From NCBI RefSeq assembly GCF_002964785.1, contig NZ_PQCC01000001.1, positions 1 to 64,000 on the forward strand: a DNA stretch of 64,000 nt, read 5' to 3'. The notes beneath the pieces are model-generated. The model made no database searches. It saw nothing but the letters and a program-made list of their open reading frames with translations, and was not told where the DNA came from. The stretch comes from Pseudoalteromonas sp. T1lg48. GTDB taxonomy: Bacteria; Pseudomonadota; Gammaproteobacteria; Enterobacterales; Alteromonadaceae. The position numbers and the translations under genes were made by a program. This document shows, piece after piece, positions 17,787 to 26,459 of the stretch; position 1 is the first letter of the stretch; each line of letters starts with the position of its first letter.

Positions 17787-17822
17787 GGTCACGCCAGCAC
17801 GTAGGTCGTTGCTGGCGTGACC
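17787..17822. terminator. Hairpin between convergent lipoprotein gene and asnA
   Basis: A perfect 13-base stem (GGTCACGCCAGCA at 17787-17799 and its complement at 17810-17822) with a 10-base loop. No T-run follows. It could end transcription from both sides, or protect 3' ends, but it is not a canonical rho-independent terminator. Confidence 0.5.
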
Positions 17823-17835
17823 TGTTAGGGAGAAA

Positions 17836-18828
17836 TTACAGCAGTGCCTCGCGTTGCTTCACCTCCTGTGGCCACACACCTACTTGTACCTGACCTATAT
17901 GGCTTTTTTGTAAGAGCAACATGGCTAGTCGCGATTGGCCTATACCGCCGCCTATGGTTTGCGGCAGCTTCTTCGCCAATAACGCCTGATGCCAAGGCAT
18001 GGTGCTTTTGTGGCTTTGTCCGCTGAGCTCAAGCTGAGTTAATAAAGACTCGGGACACACACGAATACCCATGGAAGAAATCTCAAAGGCGTCTTCAAGC
18101 ACCTTGTTCCATACCAGGATGTCACCGTTTAACCCCGGCAATCCTTCATCAGCGCTAGTCGACCAATCATCATAATCCGGCGCCCGCACATCATGGCGTT
18201 GACCATCGGCCAGTTGACCACCGATACCAATCAAAAATACCGCCCCCAAACGCTGGCAAATAGCGCGTTCGCGCTCTTTAGCACTGAGGTCCGGGTATTC
18301 CTGGCGCAGCTTTTCGGCATGCACAAAGTGGATCTGCTGTGGTAGTTGCGGCGCGATGCCAAATTCGCGACCGACATATTCCTCGGTGGCCTTAATGGCG
18401 CCATAGATGCTTCTCACTGTCTCTTTTAGTGAGGCCAGACTTCGCTCGGTGCGCTCACAAATGACCTTTTCCCAATCCCATTGATCCACATATACGGAAT
18501 GGATGGGGCTGAGACGATCTTCATCGGGGCGCAGCGCCTTCATATGAGTGTAAATACCGGTACCGACGCTAAAGCCGTAGTCCCCTAAAGTCTTGCGCTT
18601 CCACTTGGCCAGGGAGTGCACCACTTCGTAGCTTTGTTGCGGCAGGCTTTTCACTTGCACCGCGACCGCTTTTTCATGGCCGCTCAGTTCATCCTGCAGG
18701 CCATCACCGACCTCAGCCAAAATAGGCGCCTGCACCTCGACCAGGTTTAAGACGGTGGCCAGTTGTTGTGAAAAAATCTGTTTAACCGCACTAATTCTTT
18801 GTTGATGTTGAATAAATTCTTGGCTCAT
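17836..18828 (-). CDS. asnA: Aspartate-ammonia ligase (asparagine synthetase A)
   Basis: A 330-residue cytosolic enzyme making asparagine from aspartate, ammonia and ATP. It matches the class II tRNA-synthetase-like AsnA family throughout: [48 protein letters not shown] (in pieces), [13 protein letters not shown] and [12 protein letters not shown] near the C-terminus. I chose the ATG at 18828 ([10 protein letters not shown]), which gives the exact E. coli length and has GAGGA just upstream; the reading frame extends 20 codons further without support. It is divergent from asnC, as in enterobacteria, so control by AsnC is expected. Confidence 0.97.
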   Translation of the reverse strand: MSQEFIQHQQRISAVKQIFSQQLATVLNLVEVQAPILAEVGDGLQDELSGHEKAVAVQVKSLPQQSYEVVHSLAKWKRKTLGDYGFSVGTGIYTHMKALRPDEDRLSPIHSVYVDQWDWEKVICERTERSLASLKETVRSIYGAIKATEEYVGREFGIAPQLPQQIHFVHAEKLRQEYPDLSAKERERAICQRLGAVFLIGIGGQLADGQRHDVRAPDYDDWSTSADEGLPGLNGDILVWNKVLEDAFEISSMGIRVCPESLLTQLELSGQSHKSTMPWHQALLAKKLPQTIGGGIGQSRLAMLLLQKSHIGQVQVGVWPQEVKQREALL

Positions 18829-18919
18829 GGTCCTCGTTCCCATTGCTACAGTTGCTTCGTTAGTAAAAACAATACTCCAACCAAACAAACATTCAATACC
18901 ATCTAAAAGAAATAGCTTT

Positions 18920-18953
18920 ACTTAAAAATAAAAATCAATTTAACTTAAAAATA
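18920..18953 (+). promoter_or_regulatory. Direct repeats in the asnA-asnC intergenic region
   Basis: The 11-mer ACTTAAAAATA occurs at 18920-18930 and again at 18943-18953, 23 bases apart. The intergenic region is very AT-rich. These are candidate AsnC-binding sites; this is inferred from position only. Confidence 0.35.
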
Positions 18954-18986
18954 TTAGATTTCATTCAAATAAAGGCGTTTTTTACC

Positions 18987-19445
18987 ATGACAAATTATCG
19001 ATTCGATAATCTCGATAGATCCATACTTGGCGCCCTAATGACCAACGCCCGTACTCCCTATGCGGAATTGGCAAAACAGTGTGGGGTGAGCGCCGGCACC
19101 ATTCATGTGCGCATCGAGAAAATGCGTCAGGCCGGGGTGATCACCGGTACTCAAGTCAGCGTCGACGCCAAACGTTTGGGCTACGATGTCTGCTGTTTTA
19201 TCGGCATTAATCTCAATAACGCCCGCGATTACCCGCAAACGCTGGAACGCCTGCGCGAGCTCGAAGAAGTGGTCGAGGCCTATTACACTACGGGCAACTA
19301 CAGCATTTTTATAAAGGTGATGGCCCGCTCTATCGAGCACCTGCAAGACGTGCTGATCAATAAGATCCAGGCCATTGAGGCGATTCAGTCCACGGAAACC
19401 CTGATCTCCTTACAAAACCCCATTAATCGCAGCGTCGCCCCCTAG
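18987..19445 (+). CDS. asnC: Transcriptional regulator AsnC
   Basis: A 152-residue Lrp/AsnC-family regulator. The N-terminal winged HTH is visible at residues 1-60 (NARTPYAELAKQCGVSAGTIHVRIEKMRQAGVITG in the middle), and the C-terminal RAM ligand domain at about 68-145 with EAYYTTGNYSIFIKVM. The similarity to E. coli AsnC runs end to end, including LINKIQ-IE-IQSTETLI-LQNPI. It is divergent from asnA and probably activates it when asparagine is low. AAGG lies about 10 bases before the ATG. Confidence 0.96.
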   Translation: MTNYRFDNLDRSILGALMTNARTPYAELAKQCGVSAGTIHVRIEKMRQAGVITGTQVSVDAKRLGYDVCCFIGINLNNARDYPQTLERLRELEEVVEAYYTTGNYSIFIKVMARSIEHLQDVLINKIQAIEAIQSTETLISLQNPINRSVAP

Positions 19446-19524
19446 GGCCCATTGATGCTGCTGGATTGCACTTGCCAGATTAGCGTATAATCCCGTCACT
19501 TTTTTATTGCAGTCGAATTGGGCC

Positions 19525-20220
19525 ATGACCAACAAGCGTTACCACCGAGTAAAACAGGTATTAGACAGACGACAAACCGATCTCACCGTGTGTTTAGACG
19601 AGGTGCATAAGCACCATAATCTTTCTGCCATTGTGCGCACCGCAGATGCCGTGGGTTGTCATCATGTTCACGCGGTCTGGCCAAGAGAGCAGCGTCGTCT
19701 TACCAACAATACCTCCGGCGGAAGTAAAAACTGGGTGGAAACGCATATGCACGATGATATCGACACCGCGGTGGCGAACATTCGCGCGCAAATCCCTGGA
19801 GTACAGTTGCTGGCGACCAACTTAAGTGATGACGCCGTCGACTACCGCGATATCGATTACACCTTGCCCACCGCTTTTATTGTCGGTCAGGAGCGCGATG
19901 GCATCTCGGATAAAGCCCTGGCCCATGCCGATAAGCACATAGTGATCCCCATGCGCGGCATGGTGCAATCCCTGAATGTATCAGTGGCCGCGGCGCTGAT
20001 CCTGTATGAAGCGCAGCGTCAACGCGAAGCCAAAAATTGCTACGAGCGCGATATGCTCGACCCCAGCATTAAACACCGCTTGTTGTTTGAAGGCTGCCAC
20101 CCCATCATAGCCCAGCAATGTAAGGAAAAGGGTCTCGCCTACCCCATGCTGGACGACGAGGGCGAAATCATCGCCGATGACACCTTTTGGAATACTTTAC
20201 GTTACAAGCGAAAAGGGTAA
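19525..20220 (+). CDS. trmH: tRNA (guanosine-18-2'-O)-methyltransferase TrmH
   Basis: A 231-residue SPOUT methyltransferase that methylates the 2'-OH of G18 in tRNA. The conserved blocks are present: LCLDEVHKHHNLSAI-RTADAVG-type motif 1 (TVCLDEVHKHHNLSAIVRTA region, residues 20-40), GQERDGIS motif 2 near 125-132 and IPMRGMVQSLNVSVAAALILYE motif 3. I chose the ATG at 19525 (MTNKRYHRV); the TTG six codons upstream lacks support. A TATAAT box at 19486-19491 may serve a promoter, consistent with trmH-recG being cut off from spoT here by the inserted ridA-to-asnC block. Confidence 0.94.
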   Translation: MTNKRYHRVKQVLDRRQTDLTVCLDEVHKHHNLSAIVRTADAVGCHHVHAVWPREQRRLTNNTSGGSKNWVETHMHDDIDTAVANIRAQIPGVQLLATNLSDDAVDYRDIDYTLPTAFIVGQERDGISDKALAHADKHIVIPMRGMVQSLNVSVAAALILYEAQRQREAKNCYERDMLDPSIKHRLLFEGCHPIIAQQCKEKGLAYPMLDDEGEIIADDTFWNTLRYKRKG

Positions 20221-20284
20221 CTACTTGAAAGGCAGCCCCTTGGATCAGTACACTTAGGTCATTACCGATTCAAGGACGTGCCCA

Positions 20285-22360
20285 TTGTCGAGCCTCAATA
20301 CCTACCCGATCACCGAGCTTAAGGGCGTGGGCCCGAAAATGGCCGAGCGCCTCAATAAGCTCGGCATCAAAACCGTGCAGGATTTGCTGCTGCACCTGCC
20401 ACTGCGCTATGAAGACAGAACCCGTGTGGTTCCTATCAATGAGCTCTTGCCTCACACTCATGTATGTATTGTGGCCACGATAGAAAACGCCAGTATCACC
20501 TTCGGCCGACGACGCATGTTAATCTGTCAGCTAAACGATGGCACCGGTCGCATCACCCTGCGCTTTTTCAATTTTTCGGCGGCACAAAAGAATGCCATGC
20601 AAAGCGGTAAGATCATGCGCTGCTTTGGCGAGGTGCGTCGTGGCAAGGCGGGGCTGGAAATGGCTCACCCGGAATACAGCATTAGCGACAGTGCCCACTC
20701 TTTACCCACACAAAGCCACCTCAGCGCCGTTTATCCAACCACAGAGGGGCTTAAACAGTTATCCTTACGCAACCTGGTCGAGCAGGCGTTGCAGGTCTTG
20801 GCCCGCGCGCCCATAGAAGAACTACTGCCGGAAAATTACCGCCCCGCTGGCTGGGCCCTGAATGATGCGGTGCGTTATCTCCATGAGCCTCCCATAGACG
20901 CGGATATTCAGGCACTGGATCTCGGTTCGCATCCGGCGCAGCAGCGCCTCGCCTTTGAAGAGCTGCTCGCCCATAACCTGAGCTTGCTGGCGTTAAGGCA
21001 AAAAGCACAAGCGCACAAGGCCGTCACCCTGGCGCCCTGCCATGCGCTGGAGCAAGCCTTTTTGGCCTCCCTGGGTTTTACTCCTACGGGTGCCCAACAA
21101 CGGGTGGTCGCCGAGATAAAAACCGATTTGCAGCAGCCCTACCCCATGATGCGCCTGGTCCAAGGCGATGTAGGCTCGGGTAAAACCCTGGTAGCGGCAC
21201 TCTCCGCCTTATGCGCCATCGCCGCCGGATATCAGGTGGCACTGATGGCCCCGACCGAGATCCTGGCCGAGCAGCATGCCCTCAACTTTGGTCGCTGGTT
21301 TAACGAGCTTGGCCTGACGGTTACCCTGCTCGGCGGCAAAACCAAGGGTAAGGCGCGGGAGCAAATTCTCGCGGATATCGCAAGTGGTCAAGCGCAAATG
21401 ATTATCGGCACCCATGCCCTGTTTCAGGAGCAGGTGCAATTTAACAATCTCGCGCTGATTATTATCGATGAGCAGCACAGATTTGGTGTGCATCAGCGCC
21501 TGGCGCTGCGAGAAAAAGGCAAATTTGGCGACTGTTACCCGCACCAGCTGGTCATGACCGCCACCCCCATCCCGCGTACCCTGGCGATGACCGCTTATGC
21601 CGATCTGGAAACCTCCATTATCGACGAATTACCGCCGGGTCGCACACCTGTGACCACGGTAGCTGTGCCCGACAGCCGCCGTGACGATGTTATCGAGCGC
21701 GTGCGCCACGCGGTGCAAGAGCATGGCCGCCAGGTGTATTGGGTCTGTACCCTGATTGAAGAGTCCGACGCTTTGCAATGCCAAGCGGCGCAACTCAGTG
21801 CCGAAGAGCTGAGCGAGCGCCTGCCGCAATTGCGCATCGGCCTGGTACATGGCCGTTTAAAGGCGGATGAAAAGCAGAATATTATGGCGCGTTTTAAAAA
21901 TGGCGAGCTGGATGTATTGGTTGCGACCACGGTAATAGAGGTGGGTGTCGATGTGCCCAACGCCAGCCTGATCATTATTGAAAACCCGGAACGCTTAGGC
22001 TTGGCCCAGTTACATCAGCTACGAGGTCGGGTCGGCCGAGGTGCCGCCGCATCTCACTGCTTGCTGCTGTATCATGCGCCCCTGTCACACACGGCACAAC
22101 AGCGCCTAGGGGTGCTGCGTGACAGCAATGACGGTTTTGTGATTGCCGAGCGCGATCTGGAAATCCGCGGTCCCGGCGAGGTGTTGGGCACCAAGCAAAC
22201 CGGCATGACCGACTTTAAAATTGCCGATTTAGAGCGCGATAAAGCCCTCATTGGGCAATTGCGCCCCTTGGCCAAGCGACTACTGCACGAACACCCGCAA
22301 GCCGCCATGGCATTAAGCCAACGTTGGCTAGCCGGCCGTTCCAGCTACGCCCAGGCATAA
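20285..22360 (+). CDS. recG: ATP-dependent DNA helicase RecG
   Basis: A 691-residue superfamily 2 helicase that remodels stalled forks and branched DNA. An N-terminal wedge/OB domain lies at about 1-190. Helicase motifs follow: Walker A QGDVGSGKT near residues 294-302, the DEQH box IDEQHRFGVHQR near 395, TATPIPRT near 424, and QLRGRVGRG near 580. The C-terminal part carries the RecG hairpin motif region (ERDLEIRGPGEVLGTKQTG). The start is TTG with AAGGA 7 bases upstream, and MSSLNTYPITELKGVG fits homologues. It follows trmH by 64 bases as in enterobacteria. Confidence 0.96.
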   Translation: MSSLNTYPITELKGVGPKMAERLNKLGIKTVQDLLLHLPLRYEDRTRVVPINELLPHTHVCIVATIENASITFGRRRMLICQLNDGTGRITLRFFNFSAAQKNAMQSGKIMRCFGEVRRGKAGLEMAHPEYSISDSAHSLPTQSHLSAVYPTTEGLKQLSLRNLVEQALQVLARAPIEELLPENYRPAGWALNDAVRYLHEPPIDADIQALDLGSHPAQQRLAFEELLAHNLSLLALRQKAQAHKAVTLAPCHALEQAFLASLGFTPTGAQQRVVAEIKTDLQQPYPMMRLVQGDVGSGKTLVAALSALCAIAAGYQVALMAPTEILAEQHALNFGRWFNELGLTVTLLGGKTKGKAREQILADIASGQAQMIIGTHALFQEQVQFNNLALIIIDEQHRFGVHQRLALREKGKFGDCYPHQLVMTATPIPRTLAMTAYADLETSIIDELPPGRTPVTTVAVPDSRRDDVIERVRHAVQEHGRQVYWVCTLIEESDALQCQAAQLSAEELSERLPQLRIGLVHGRLKADEKQNIMARFKNGELDVLVATTVIEVGVDVPNASLIIIENPERLGLAQLHQLRGRVGRGAAASHCLLLYHAPLSHTAQQRLGVLRDSNDGFVIAERDLEIRGPGEVLGTKQTGMTDFKIADLERDKALIGQLRPLAKRLLHEHPQAAMALSQRWLAGRSSYAQA

Positions 22361-22398
22361 AAAAGCCCCGGCAACCAAGGTTGTCGGGGCTTATCAAT
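22361..22398. terminator. Terminator between recG and porin gene
   Basis: AAGCCCCGGCAACC-AAG-GTTGTCGGGGCTT. On the minus strand it is followed by six T, so it is a strong terminator for the porin gene; the plus side lacks a T-run. Confidence 0.85.
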
Positions 22399-22410
22399 TT
22401 TAAGTTCGGC

Positions 22411-23340
22411 TTAGAACTTGTATTCGATACCTAGGCCTAGGTAATCTTCATCGTTTTCCGACGCATCGTCTTCAAACTTGGTGTAGAAACCGAATAGCTT
22501 AGTGTTTTTGTTGAACTTGTAGTCCACACCCGCAGTGATACCATTGCGATCTAGACCATCGAAGTCCATGGTTTGGTACTGAGCTTTAAGCACAGTTTTA
22601 TCGATTGCGTAAGCCGCGCTTACTAGGAAACCATCTGCGTCTTCACCGCCTTCGGCAGGCTCTTGAGTTTGGTACATGGCACCTAGTTTAAAACCAGCTA
22701 GCTTAGTTTGTACCGTAGCACGAACAATGTCATAACCTTTAACGTCACTATCGGCTGCAATAGAGGCAAACAACTTAGTTTCTTTAAGACCTTGGTCGCC
22801 GTAAGTAAGCGCTACAGAGTAACCGTCCTCAGCATCCAGGTCATCTTCAGCGATGTAGCTGGCGATTAGCTTAACGCCACCGTAACTGTTTGAAGTATAA
22901 GTAACCGAGTTACCTAGACGATTTTCACCTTTAAAGATGTTTTTGATATCGGCTTCAAGGTCGCTGAACAGGTCAACTTTACCCTGAGATTGCTTTAGCG
23001 CCGTGTCGTTACGACCAACGACTACCTGACCGAAGTTGCCTTTCAAACCAACATATTGGTTACGAGCAGTAATGTTGTCATCGTCGCCTTTTGAGTCGGC
23101 ATCAGAAACATCTACCTGAAATTCAAACTTATAAACTACATCCAGGCCATCGCTTAGGTTCTCAGTACCTTTGAAGCCTAGGCGTGACGCATTACTTTTG
23201 ATTTCAGTGAATGAACCTTCACCTTCGTCAGATGACTGCATGGTTACATTGGCTTTACCATAGATATTTACATCGGCAAGCGCGTTGAATGATAGACCTG
23301 ATAGTACCGCTACTACTAAAGCAGAAGGAGCAAATCGCAT
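22411..23340 (-). CDS. Outer-membrane porin, general bacterial porin type
   Basis: A 309-residue trimeric-type porin. The signal peptide covers residues 1-22 (MRFAPSALVVAVLSGLSFNALA). The mature N-terminus DVNIYGKANVTMQ and the C-terminal LGLGIEYKF, ending in Phe, are typical of 16-strand beta-barrel porins in Shewanella and Alteromonas relatives. The acidic loop composition is also typical. I chose the ATG at 23340, which has GAGGAAA about 5 bases before it; the longer frame adds 13 unsupported codons. Substrate specificity cannot be told. It ends in a strong terminator. Confidence 0.92.
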   Translation of the reverse strand: MRFAPSALVVAVLSGLSFNALADVNIYGKANVTMQSSDEGEGSFTEIKSNASRLGFKGTENLSDGLDVVYKFEFQVDVSDADSKGDDDNITARNQYVGLKGNFGQVVVGRNDTALKQSQGKVDLFSDLEADIKNIFKGENRLGNSVTYTSNSYGGVKLIASYIAEDDLDAEDGYSVALTYGDQGLKETKLFASIAADSDVKGYDIVRATVQTKLAGFKLGAMYQTQEPAEGGEDADGFLVSAAYAIDKTVLKAQYQTMDFDGLDRNGITAGVDYKFNKNTKLFGFYTKFEDDASENDEDYLGLGIEYKF

Positions 23341-23495
23341 AGTTGTTTCCTCAATTAAAAATCGCAACATGTGTTTCAATGCGTGCAGTCTGCCAGCGGT
23401 AAATTACAAAAATATGACAGCTGAAACTTAATGTTCAATAAATCATCACGAGGATGAAACTAAAGCGTCATGCTTTTGTCTTAAATTGCTCTTTT

Positions 23496-24353
23496 TTAAG
23501 TGACTTCTTCGCCCAATAGTTGCAGTTGCAGCTGCAATTTTTCAATGAGATCTTTTTGTTCATTATCTTTATGAAAGGCAATAAAAATATCCCGAGATGT
23601 CTGGGGGACACCTTCAACTAAAAACAGTTCACCGGACTCCAAATACTGCTGCGCCTGCACCCTGGGCACAAAGGCACTGCCACCACAGCGAAGGATCAGC
23701 TCCAGGGCGATACGCCCGGTACTGGTACGAAAATAGGGGGGCGCCGAGTTGGCAAAGTTACGTGCATGCCACAGTGAGAAGGCCGTGCCCCAATCCACAA
23801 ACACATATTGGTTATTAAAAAACGTCTCTGCGGTGGCATCCGGGTAACTCGACAGTGGAATAATATCCAAGGTACAAATGGGCTCCACGCAGAGCTCGTC
23901 CACCTTAGGCAGGTCGAACAACACCGCCAAATCCAGGGTGCGCTCGAGTAGCAATCGCGTGCTTTCTTGTTGGTTTTTCACCTCTGCCACCAGAGAGATC
24001 CCCGGCATGGCCGAGACCACATGGGCAATACCAAATTGCAAAAACGCATCCCAAATATTGGCGGTACCGCTGAGCGCTAGCTGGCGGCGCATATTGTCGG
24101 CCAAAGCCACATCCAGCTTAGCCCGCTGCACCCCGGTGACGATCAGTTTGGCGTGTGGCAATAGGCGCTCTCCCGGCGGCGTCAGTTGAATATTATTACG
24201 CTGGCGCAAGAACAGGTTAACCCCTAGGCTTTGCTCCAATTGGCGGATGCGAAAGCTCACCGCAGACTGGGTAATATAGAGGTTTTCCGCGGCCCGGCCA
24301 AAATGGCGGGTGCGCGCTACTTCGATAAAGGTTTTAAGTAAATCGATATCCAC
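23496..24353 (-). CDS. hdfR: LysR-type regulator HdfR
   Basis: A 285-residue LysR-family regulator. The N-terminal HTH matches HdfR closely ([49 protein letters not shown]). The C-terminal effector domain follows from about residue 90. In E. coli HdfR represses flhDC and affects glutamate synthase genes; its role here is unproven. It is divergent from maoP, the same arrangement as in E. coli, which strongly supports orthology. The start is GTG and has no clear ribosome-binding site; a perfect inverted repeat occupies that position. Confidence 0.88.
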   Translation of the reverse strand: [285 protein letters not shown]

Positions 24354-24356
24354 TCG

Positions 24357-24377
24357 TTTTTATCCTCACGATAAAAA
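24357..24377 (-). promoter_or_regulatory. LysR-type box at the hdfR start
   Basis: TTTTTATC-CTCAC-GATAAAAA is a perfect 8-base inverted repeat with 5 bases between arms. It contains the T-N11-A form of LysR-type sites. It lies 4-24 bases upstream of the hdfR GTG, where it could give autorepression. Confidence 0.55.
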
Positions 24378-24447
24378 TTTTTTGTTTAATAAAACCAAGC
24401 TTCTGTACCATACTCCAGCCGAAATCTCTTGTAAAAAGGAGTCTGCT

Positions 24448-24822
24448 ATGACGGCCAATCAACTTGTCGAGTTACGCAAAGCGTTCCCTTGTGATCATAA
24501 ATTTTATAACGACGAAAAGTTTCCTCGTGGCTTTAGTCGCAGTGGTAACTTCACCTTGCTCGAGTCAGAAATCCTCGAACAGCATGGTCGTTTATTAAAA
24601 GCGTTGCAAGAAAAAACCATCGAACCTAGCAACGATACCCAAGCGCATTTCGTCGCGGCGACGACCGGGCTATCCACCCCGATCAACCCGATTGAAAAAG
24701 CCTGGATTAAATACCTTAAGCTCACCACCAGCAAAGCAAGATTCTTTACCTTGTTTGGTCGCAAGCGCAGCTATGATGCGCCTGAGGTGGAAGTTGAGAC
24801 CGATGCGGATGACCTGGATTAA
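24448..24822 (+). CDS. maoP: Macrodomain Ori organisation protein MaoP (DUF413)
   Basis: A 124-residue protein matching E. coli MaoP (YifE): YNDEKFPRGFSRSGNFTLLESEILEQHG near residues 21-48 and EKAWIKYLKLTTSKARFFTLFGRK near 81-104, with an acidic C-terminal tail. In E. coli MaoP works with the 17-bp maoS site, located beside it, to organise the Ori macrodomain. The ATG at 24448 has AAAAAGGAG upstream. It is divergent from hdfR as in E. coli. Its own terminator overlaps the stop codon. Confidence 0.92.
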   Translation: MTANQLVELRKAFPCDHKFYNDEKFPRGFSRSGNFTLLESEILEQHGRLLKALQEKTIEPSNDTQAHFVAATTGLSTPINPIEKAWIKYLKLTTSKARFFTLFGRKRSYDAPEVEVETDADDLD

Positions 24823-24837
24823 TTCCAGGTTTTTTTT
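24812..24837 (+). terminator. Terminator of maoP
   Basis: ACCTGGA-TTAAT-TCCAGGT followed by seven or more T. The left arm includes the end of the maoP reading frame and the loop contains the TAA stop. Confidence 0.85.
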
Positions 24838-24920
24838 GCTCGAAACTCACGGTTAAGGAACACAGCCTCGCGATGTGTGCCAGGGCGCTGATTGCATGCC
24901 CTGGCCGTTGCGTCGGGGTC

Positions 24921-25817
24921 TTATACGGCTAAACGACGGCGGCTAAAACGCCATGAATCATAGCTGAAAATCGCCAGCGCAACCCAGATGCAGGCAAAGG
25001 TAACGATGCGTTCCATATCAAACACTTCACCATAGAATAGCACCGCTAACATAAACATCAGGCTCGGACCTATATATTGAAAAAAGCCTATGGTGGTGTA
25101 TTGCAGACGCTTGGCGGCGGCGGTAAAGCACAACAGCGGCAGGGTTGTAACCACGCCGGCACTGATCAGCAGTAGATTCAGCGACCAGTCGTTACTGGTC
25201 ATATCCGAGCTCGCAGTCGGGGTCATTAAATACCAATAGATCAGTGCCGCCGGTAATAAGATCAGCGCCTCCAACAGCAAACCGGGCAAGGATTCCACCG
25301 GCATCTTTTTACGGATCAAGCCATAGATGGCAAACGAACCCGCCAACGCAAAAGCCACCACGGGGAAGGAACCGAAGCTCAGCACCTGGATCAACACACC
25401 GGAAACCGCCAGTGCTACGGCGACCAATTGCCAACGGCGTAAACGCTCGCCTAAAAACGTCACCCCAAGCAGCACATTGAGTAAGGGGTTAATATAGTAG
25501 CCCAGGCTGGCATCGAGCATATGGTCATTGTTGACCGCCCAGATAAACAGCCACCAGTTGAATCCCAATAGCGAGGCGCTGAGCAGCAGCATGCCCAGGT
25601 ATTTAGGCCGAGCTATGATTGCCTGCACCTTGTGCCACTTCTTTACCAGTGCGACGATCACCATCAAAAACAGCACAGACCAAATGATGCGATGCGCTAA
25701 TATTTCCAGCGCCGGCACCTCTAACAACTGTTTAAAATAGACCGGGGCAAAACCCCACATAACAAAGGCTAATGCGGCAAAGAGCATGCCCTTTTTTTGT
25801 TCGGGATCGGATGACAT
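24921..25817 (-). CDS. rarD: EamA-family transporter RarD
   Basis: A 298-residue inner-membrane protein of the drug/metabolite transporter superfamily, with ten predicted helices in two EamA repeats. The RarD features are present: GFAPVYFKQLLEVPALEILAHRIIWS (split across residues 21-46), NWWLFIWAVN near 86-95, and FFQYIGPSLMFMLAVLFYGE near 243-262. The substrate of RarD is not established. In E. coli rarD is beside yigI and recQ; here the order rarD, yigI, recQ is kept. Confidence 0.9.
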   Translation of the reverse strand: MSSDPEQKKGMLFAALAFVMWGFAPVYFKQLLEVPALEILAHRIIWSVLFLMVIVALVKKWHKVQAIIARPKYLGMLLLSASLLGFNWWLFIWAVNNDHMLDASLGYYINPLLNVLLGVTFLGERLRRWQLVAVALAVSGVLIQVLSFGSFPVVAFALAGSFAIYGLIRKKMPVESLPGLLLEALILLPAALIYWYLMTPTASSDMTSNDWSLNLLLISAGVVTTLPLLCFTAAAKRLQYTTIGFFQYIGPSLMFMLAVLFYGEVFDMERIVTFACIWVALAIFSYDSWRFSRRRLAV

Positions 25818-25876
25818 AGGGGGACCATACTGACTAAAAAGGGTATTTTACGCCCCCACTCGGCGCAGAGCTAGCA

Positions 25877-26329
25877 CTATCCGACTAAATAAGTACCGGT
25901 ACCATAAGCAATTTGTACCCCCGCTTCGTTGTGCAATTCCATCCGACAGACGCACACCTTGTTGCCGGAGCGGATCAACACGGCGCTGGCGCTAAAGTGC
26001 TCGCCCTTGCCCGGGCGTAAATAGTCGCTGCGCAGATCTATGGTACCCAAGGTGGCCAATCGGTTTTTCAAACTAGCTATTGGCTCACCATCAAGCTTAT
26101 CCACCACGGATGCAGCCGCCAGCAACCCGCCGACCGTGTCTAACAAGCTGGAGATCACGCCGCCGTGTAAGATACGCTGATGGGGATTACCAATAAGTTC
26201 ATCTCGCCATGGCATATGGATGCGTGCCGACTCGCTATCAAGGTGAGTGATCTCTATGCCCAGTAACTGGTTAAATGGCATTTGCGAAAAAAGCAGGGCT
26301 AATTGTTTATAGGCAAAGGATTTATCCAT
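25877..26329 (-). CDS. yigI: YigI family hotdog thioesterase
   Basis: A 150-residue PaaI-like hotdog-fold acyl-CoA thioesterase. The segment HQRILHGGVISSLLDTVGG (near residues 50-68) holds the usual hotdog helix and acidic residue, and TIDLRSDYLRPG near 95-106 is typical. The E. coli homologue YigI is reported as a medium- and long-chain acyl-CoA thioesterase. I chose the ATG at 26329 (MDKSFAYKQ) because AGAGA lies just upstream; a start seven codons earlier has no such site. The gene sits between rarD and recQ as in enterobacteria. Confidence 0.88.
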   Translation of the reverse strand: MDKSFAYKQLALLFSQMPFNQLLGIEITHLDSESARIHMPWRDELIGNPHQRILHGGVISSLLDTVGGLLAAASVVDKLDGEPIASLKNRLATLGTIDLRSDYLRPGKGEHFSASAVLIRSGNKVCVCRMELHNEAGVQIAYGTGTYLVG

Positions 26330-26459
26330 GACATTCTCTAAGTAGACCATACTGGTAAGATGAGCTCATCCTAGCGCGAGATTAGTTTTTAAGCAAAGTT
26401 ATCGGCTTTCATACGGCGGCTACAGACAAGGTCAATAAAACGCTCTAAAATAGCTCGCC

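Noticed and set aside
24879..24905. Hairpin GCCAGGGC/GCCCTGGC after rarD
   Set aside because: Possible 3'-end structure of rarD, but it lacks a T-run and has an 11-base loop, so it is not called a terminator.
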